Below are positions 57,850 to 64,000 of a stretch of DNA of 64,000 nucleotides, in pieces; within the stretch, counting starts at the first letter, position 1, and each line of letters starts with the position of its first letter. The stretch is from contig OU612075.1 in assembly GCA_914767715.1 (NCBI GenBank), positions 14,074,001 to 14,138,000 on the forward strand, read 5' to 3'. Position numbers and translations under genes: made by a program. This DNA is from Membranipora membranacea (taxonomy: Eukaryota; Bryozoa; Gymnolaemata; Cheilostomatida; Membraniporidae). The notes under the pieces were generated by a model. That model was given only the letters and a program-made list of their open reading frames with translations, ran no database searches and was not told the DNA's origin.

Positions 57850-59910
57850 TCAGTGTCCACCGGTTTGATGTTGAAATACGTCGATGTTGTCTTCATCTTC
57901 CATGTTCAACTAAAATGAAGAAAAGAGAAAGTTATTACTATGTGAAAAGGTGAAGTGAAAAGCATGATCATTGTTGATAACTCAAATTCCAATACTAAAC
58001 TAATTCCTAAACCCAAAATCAACAACAACAGCTGTCACAGATCCTCCTTATAAATTACATACTACTAAAAAAACATACAAACTATACAAAACCTTAATAT
58101 AAACTCTCTATACGCAGTCTAGGAATCAGAAGTTCAAGGTAGTCTTCCAGAGGTTGTTTTAGATCATTCCACTGGGGATGGGTTTTTATCTAGGCTCAAC
58201 TGCAATATGCTGAAACTATGTTTCTGATCAGCGGTAAAACTTATCTGCTACAACTTACATCTGCTGGAGTATCTTCTGCATTGATCGGAACCCCATCGAA
58301 TCTGAATCTAACAGCATCCATTGCTATTCCCTGAAGCGAAGAAGACACGTCATGTGAACCAAACAATAACCTGTTTCAAACTTCCTTGGCCACTGTTTTC
58401 ACCAAGCATTTCATTCCATTGAACAAGTTAGATATGCCTTTAGCACGCAGGGGAAGTTATAATGTCCAACTGAGTCAATTACGTCGAAAATGATATTGGT
58501 GATTGGATGCATCGTTTTGGGCGTGTGCCTTTTTTTCCCCTTGCAGCATGGTTGGGGATCAAATGGACTCCATAATTTTAATGGTTTAGTGATGAGGTTT
58601 CATCAATAGGTATTATATTCATACATTCACGTAGGTTTCATCCATATGGTCAAGATCTTGTATGTGTTTTATAGTAGTTTAAAGTTTTACATCATCCAAT
58701 TCAAAAAGAGTAGCAGACCAGCAGTTGAAATCCGAGGCCAGTGGAAATTACCACCCAACGAATCAGGCGCATGTCTTGGGCTAACGTGCATATGAAAAGG
58801 ACAGACTATCAATGTAAACAGCTAACCAGAATGGGATTTACTTTGGTATCAATTTTTGGTGTAATTATCTTCAAGTGACTAGGATCTGCTCACATATTGA
58901 TAACATAAGGATAACCATAAAGGACAGACAGGTATAGGGAGGTACAGTGGTTGAGATGCATTGTTTTACCAAGGAGTTAGAGCTCTAAATCCTTGGCTTT
59001 ACTTAATGGGGGTTTATTGCACAACATACTAACAGAACACAACATATCTCCCCCACATATATATTTTAGTTGTTTACACTCACCGCTCTTGAGCAGTATG
59101 CATTCATAAGTTTCTTCAGCGACGCATGCTTTTTGATTTTGAATGTTACTGATGACCCATCCTGATTGGTTACACGTAGAGAGACATGCTCCGGCTTCAC
59201 ATCCTGAAAATGACAACAATTAAGAAAGTTAATAGGCGTAGTCTGGGGATTTGATTGAAAAGAACACTGTTAGGTCTTGGTCAGATAATGTTCAGGTTGA
59301 GAGAAGGCCATTTGCATAGGGCACAACCATATAGGCCTCGGAGACTTATATGCTTAGGCCTACATTTTTTCTCATCATGTGCAGTATCAACCACTCAAAT
59401 CATAATGGTCTAGCTAGTTACCTTACCTTCAACTTAATCCAAACCGTCCACATCACGGGCACATTTGGATAAATATACCTTCAGTGTGTTAGGAGGGGTA
59501 TTGCGTACTGGTATTGCAGGTGATTAATTTACAGAAAAAATGTTAAAAGTTACTAAGTACGTATAACTATTAACAGACTCATTCATTAGGCTATAACCAA
59601 GGACAGGAGTAACACCTTGCCTTGCTACAACAAAGTCAAATACCTGTACTACTATAGAGTATTATTATTCATTAGTTAGGTTATTATTCTCCAGCCAAAC
59701 AGAGACAATAGGATCACTCATTGATTACAACATATTGAATATGTTGTAATCAATGAGTGTTACTCCTTGTTAATATGTTACTACTGCCTGTATGAACTAG
59801 CTCAATGGCAGTTACTGAACTGAGTGACGTGAGAAGGAAGTCTCACTCTACTACTCCTTTCCTTGCCACTAACTATTAACTATTCTTCTTACCTCATTTT
59901 CGGCAGCCAT
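57850..59910 (-). CDS. SUMO: SUMO (small ubiquitin-like modifier)
   Basis: Four exons, 59893-59910 (only six codons), 59084-59203, 58259-58330 and 57850-57909, join in phase 0 to a complete 89-residue protein. The fold core reads [52 protein letters not shown] and [17 protein letters not shown]. The C-terminal Gly-Gly precedes one His, so maturation by a SENP/Ulp protease would remove a single residue. Near the N terminus DVKPEH contains V-K-P-E, matching the psi-K-x-E acceptor that lets SUMO-2/3 build chains. The basic SIM-binding groove (KFKIKK-like) is conserved. It conjugates to lysines through E1 SAE1/UBA2 and E2 UBC9 in nucleus and cytoplasm. No damage. Confidence 0.97.
59715..59759. 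repeat. Perfect 22-bp-arm palindrome in SUMO intron 1
   Basis: CACTCATTGATTACAACATA plus TT is followed by one G and then its exact complement. A loop of one base implies a cruciform or a very recent inverted duplication. Confidence 0.95.
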
Positions 59911-60881
59911 GACTCTAAAGGCAGTAGTATGAGGCAACTGACTCTCCAAGTGTCACTCTCTACAAGACTGACTGATTCTCTGCTTCTTGAACTGTGCCAA
60001 TTATGCTCACAACAACATGTATGTATGTAATTCAATTGTTGTTTTGATTGTCACTACACTGCCTCTTGTTGTCTTGATTCTATGACTTTTCTTCTGATTT
60101 ATAATGTTTATGTCATGTGTGAGCCTGAAGAGAGCAGCTCAATTATAGATGGATACTATGGTGCATTTGTAGTGCAATTATTGTCACAGTTGTATGGAAA
60201 AAATCCTTGAATAAACTCTAACAAGTGTGGTGGTGGAAGAAATGCAGTTTCCCGCTGTCAGTGGATGGAAATGAATGATTTGCACAAACATGATTGGTTT
60301 GATTCATGTAATGCTCTCTATGATTGGCCAGATCAGAATTGACTCCCATATATCGGAATTTTGGCAAGAAAAGACAATCCCAGTAGAAAGGCAATCTGTT
60401 ATGAGTAGACAACTAGTGAAAGAAAACTGGATATACAGGTATGAATGAAGTTTTCCCCTAACTCTCTGATAAAAGATTAATGTTGATGATTAAAATTGAT
60501 GATAATTAGGATATACTATGCAGTGAGCATTAGTCTACAGTTGACAGTCGGCATAATGTTTAAGACATAATGCTCTAGATTTGCGCAAAGGAAAACAACA
60601 GACAAACTTTTAGTTTTCTTAAAATCGATTCACCTTGTTTATTTCTTTCCTGCACTCATTTGTCAGAAAAAAAGCTGTTTTGCCGAATCTCAGACGAAAG
60701 TAGAACTATTTTACAAGTATGAGACATGTCAAGTCATAAAGAATTGACGACGTCGTTCCATGGGACAAAGGTTTGACACAAACTATTACTGATTCTATAA
60801 TTATCACAAACAATATATTTCTCTCACAAAGCAGTCCAGTCAAAAAAGTTTTCAACATAATAACCCATTCTTGTGAATACA
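59911..60881. other. Intergenic between SUMO and the kinase-like gene
   Basis: Holds the SUMO upstream region and the 3' UTR of the kinase-like gene. Both lie on the minus strand. No exon or repeat is supported. Confidence 0.6.
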
Positions 60882-63697
60882 TTAGACTTCCATATACTCT
60901 CTCATCATAAACTCATTTAGTCCGAGTTTAAGTTTTCGTGATTTGCTGAGAAGGTGAAATCCGCTGATGCTAACTATATCCGTAGGTTGTCTGAACCAGT
61001 CAGAGAACTCCACTCTATTCAGTGTGAATCTGAGGAAAACAGAGAAAATACATGAATTACCAACCTCACCCAGAAGAATTAAACATACCAATTTTGTGAA
61101 TATTCGTAAAATATGTACTGTTGCGCAGGTTTTTGTACATTTCTATATTTATCTGGATATAGAGATGGTGAGGCCATTACGATTACTGCCATCTTAGACA
61201 TGAATTATACACTTTAAATTTAGAGTTGGACACAATATAGACATTTTACCACTGATTCAGGGCTTGTATAGTGTTTACTGACTGACCTGTGATTTGGTAA
61301 GTATTCCAGTAATCCTATAAGAAGTTCCCTAATAGAGCAGCCGACTATGACGGCAGGTGGGAAGCTGAAGCTCTGTTTGTAAGATTTACCGAGGCTGTGA
61401 TGTATCGTTGTACGCACACCTGTCACCATAGTATACAAACAAGCACCTAGGCTCCACAAGTCTACTCTACCTGGGTGGTGACTGGCATGTCGACAGTTGA
61501 GAACTTCAGGCGCCTGAAATCCTAAAATAGCCCAACATGATTCACATCAACATAGACAGGGAATATATTGACGATTGATTTGATGATTTGTAGTATTCTC
61601 ATACAATATATCATGACAAGGATGATAAAGAAATGTATGTATGTGACAGCTCTCATTGAAACTCATTGAGATAAGATGAGAATTTAATGGAACTCTCGCA
61701 GAAGCCATGGGGGTTATTATGGAGTAGTTTTTAATGAATATAATAATTGTTGTTTTAAAATGCCATAAAATAGAAAACTGTACATCTTTTTTTGTGCAGT
61801 GCTCCTTCTTTAAGGTAATCCCTACCTTGCATGTAACGTACCCTACACCCTTATAGCATGCCCTACCCAGGGTCCTTATACTCAGTCCATCACCGACAAA
61901 TATTACATAGTGTCATTAGTATCATTAGTTTCTTTTTCATTCTTACCTGCGATCCCATACAGATCACTTCTCATTTCCTCTAAGGCTACAAGCTGGCTCA
62001 GGTCGACCATCTTAACCTGATTAGAGTCGTCTATCAAGAAGTGCTGTAGAGCAATATTCCTCACTGCAAAACCTAAAAGCCACAATCTGACTAAATAATG
62101 TTCCATGTTTTGATCATGTTAGCACATCAAATGAAGATGTTGTCCTCTCTTTGCACAGAAGAGAGCAACTCCTCAGTTAATATTGGTGCTCACCATAATC
62201 ATATAAATACTATAAATACTAAGTATTTATATGTTTATGGTGTTTACAAAAAGGCACAGCTATCAGTTAAATAAATTCATGTCTATTACCCAAAGGGGTG
62301 ATAATATTAGCAGTGATTAGTAAGATTTTAGTTGAGCTAGTTTGGTTTGACTTAATGTTGTTTTAGCTAGCTGAGGTGGCAGCAAATAATAGCTAGCCTT
62401 CAGTTAACTGTTTCAAGCCTGTGCGAAATAACGAACTCCCTCCTGCGAATACTTTAGTCCTCTAGGGTAGATTATAGTGACAATATCAAATGTAAGCAAA
62501 CAAGAATCAGAGCTAACCTTTATGATGGATGAATTTGACGGCCTCGAACATCTGTTTGAAGTATTTGAGCGACACCTGTTCAGACATAGTTCTTGTCTTC
62601 TCTAGTATTCGTGTTATTGGGCCATTAGAACAATACTCCAGTATAATCGCCTTTTTCTCCGAATTAGTTTCCATACCTACAAGAGGGGGTTATTTGTGTG
62701 TTTATGAGCGGCTACTGGCATAGAATTAGCCATAAAGTCAACACTCCAATATTAACACTCCGATATATGAATCAACATAAACTTCCAGGCCCATAGTGAG
62801 CAGTAAGAGAGTGCAGCATAAAATAGGGATTAACTTTGCACCTGCAATAGATTATACAGTAAAAGCGATAGTATACCTTTGAAAAACTGTATGATATTGG
62901 GATGTGTTAGCTGCTTGAGGTGGTTAATCTCCTCTGTGTTGTGTGGGTGCTCATAACAAGGATTAATATTTCTCAGTGGTCTCTTACAGAAATGGTCTCC
63001 TTTATTGGTCAACTTCACAGCAACATACCTACAGCAACCATAGTAACCAATAAGAATAACATTGGCTCCTCTTATGAACCTTGCTACAGGAACATTTTTT
63101 AGGGTCACAAACTCTAAACCTGATTTTAGTTTAGTATGCTTCGAGCACGCCTTGAAACCCCTCATTTTCGATTGCTTGTTTCAATCGATGTCTTTCTAAA
63201 CAGTTTTGATGTTAAAACCAAACAACTCCTGAACAAGTGAATATTGTGTATTGTCTAGAGTAGCTGATCCATTTGACTTTGGTCAGGGCAGCTCCCTGAT
63301 CGAGGATATTCCATATTGAAATTTCTTGACATGATTGGAATTTATAATTGAGGGTGTCAAAACCCGTCCAGAATTATTGTCCACCTAAGAAAGCGGACGC
63401 CCTGTTAAATATTTTTCAGAAAAAAGGGTTAAGACTGTCTCGTCCTCAAGAGCACAAGTTGTGTTCACCAAGTGAGTACATCATATTGGTTGGGCACACA
63501 GACTAACCTATGAGTTGTGTTATCATATCCCAGGAATATATGACTGTACACTCCTTTGTACATGAGCTCTAAACATGTGATTCCGCTGCGAGATATATCC
63601 TTTATAGACATATCCAGACAATTCCTGCCTGTATTCAGAGGACTGTTACGAGTTCTAGTACTCGGTATACTAGGATACTGGTATTGGATTATGTCTC
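60882..63697 (-). CDS. Protein-kinase-fold protein, probable pseudokinase (5' end missing)
   Basis: Six exons agree in phase: 63508-63697, 62877-63028, 62518-62676, 61947-62072, 61287-61521 and 60882-61029 (stop TAA), about 336 residues. Kinase landmarks in order: a G-loop region without a clear GxGxxG (MYKGVYSHIFLGYD), the VAVK lysine, an alpha-C glutamate (NTEEINHLKQ), HPNIIQF, the hinge ILEYCSNG, alpha-E KYFKQMFEAVKFIHH, the catalytic loop VRNIALQHFLI, DLS in place of DFG, the APE motif FQAPEVL, DLWSLGACLY, and PNHRFTLNRVEF. HRD has become VRN and the loop Asn has become His, so phosphotransfer should be lost or weak, while the Lys, Glu and DFG Asp remain for possible ATP binding. The first exon starts in phase, so more exons lie upstream beyond 63,697. 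The family is not identified. Confidence 0.87.
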
Positions 63698-64000
63698 CTG
63701 AAATATAATAATAATAATACATTCATACAATTCATCATTTCTAATGTTTTGTTTTCATTAGAATACAACAAGCATCATGCATTTTTTATCGCATATATGC
63801 AAGTCGTAATCATATCTATTTCACAATCTAAGTTGTATTCATTTTCCTCAATTTAAAGCAAGAATGAACATTATTGCAGCCGATTCATTGTGATGAGTAT
63901 TGTTGGAAGGTGAGCCGCTAGATGCAGATAACATTTTCTATGGCAACATTAAATTAATTTCTTTCTACTTTGAAGAAGGGCCAATGAGGATGAGATTTTG
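63698..64000. other. Intron of the kinase-like gene, no exon seen
   Basis: AT-rich; begins with the TATTTCAG acceptor and an ATT/ATA repeat tract. No upstream exon could be identified before the window ends. Confidence 0.5.

Overview
This is eukaryotic nuclear DNA, AT-rich, with spliced genes (GT-AG introns of about 0.1 to 2 kb), a 200-base assembly gap and many transposon remnants. The host genes (SLC22 transporter, SCOC, SUMO, TSTD1-like rhodanese, a phosphotyrosine-motif scaffold, a kinase-fold protein, a TRIM/NHL-like propeller) point to an animal. The style of the TPR and propeller proteins suggests an early-branching animal such as a sponge. That placement is inference; no marker gene proves it.

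Layout. 1-9,982: a hAT-like non-autonomous element, the 5' exons of an SLC22 transporter (- strand), a dispersed repeat carrying a nested foldback element, and a two-exon gene for a 995-residue nucleotidyltransferase-TPR protein (- strand). 9,983-22,960: repeats and one Ty3/gypsy LTR retrotransposon (12,405-18,471, - strand). In it gag and pol share a frame across a TGA-CTA stop context, pol has two frameshifts, and a third ORF in the env position resembles an SGNH/GDSL hydrolase. The assembly gap lies in its 5' LTR. 22,961-33,524: rhodanese exons, an orphan first exon, LINE and SINE remnants, and a multi-exon signal-peptide/coiled-coil/beta-propeller gene whose last exon has an in-frame TGA. 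33,525-47,026: a gene-poor graveyard of LINE, BEL/Pao, zinc-knuckle and SINE remnants.

47,027-64,000 is the densest host-gene block: SCOC (+), an 11-exon tyrosine-rich scaffold (+) with one LINE nested in another in intron 8, SUMO (-), and a kinase-domain gene (-) whose catalytic loop has lost the usual residues.

The genes do not form a pathway or operon. All exon models were assembled by eye from splice sites, phase agreement and protein continuity. Boundaries may be off by a few bases, and no alignment or database search was run. The observations most worth following are the nucleotidyltransferase-TPR protein, the TGA-CTA gag/pol junction with the hydrolase-like third ORF, the 23-tyrosine scaffold and the degenerate kinase.
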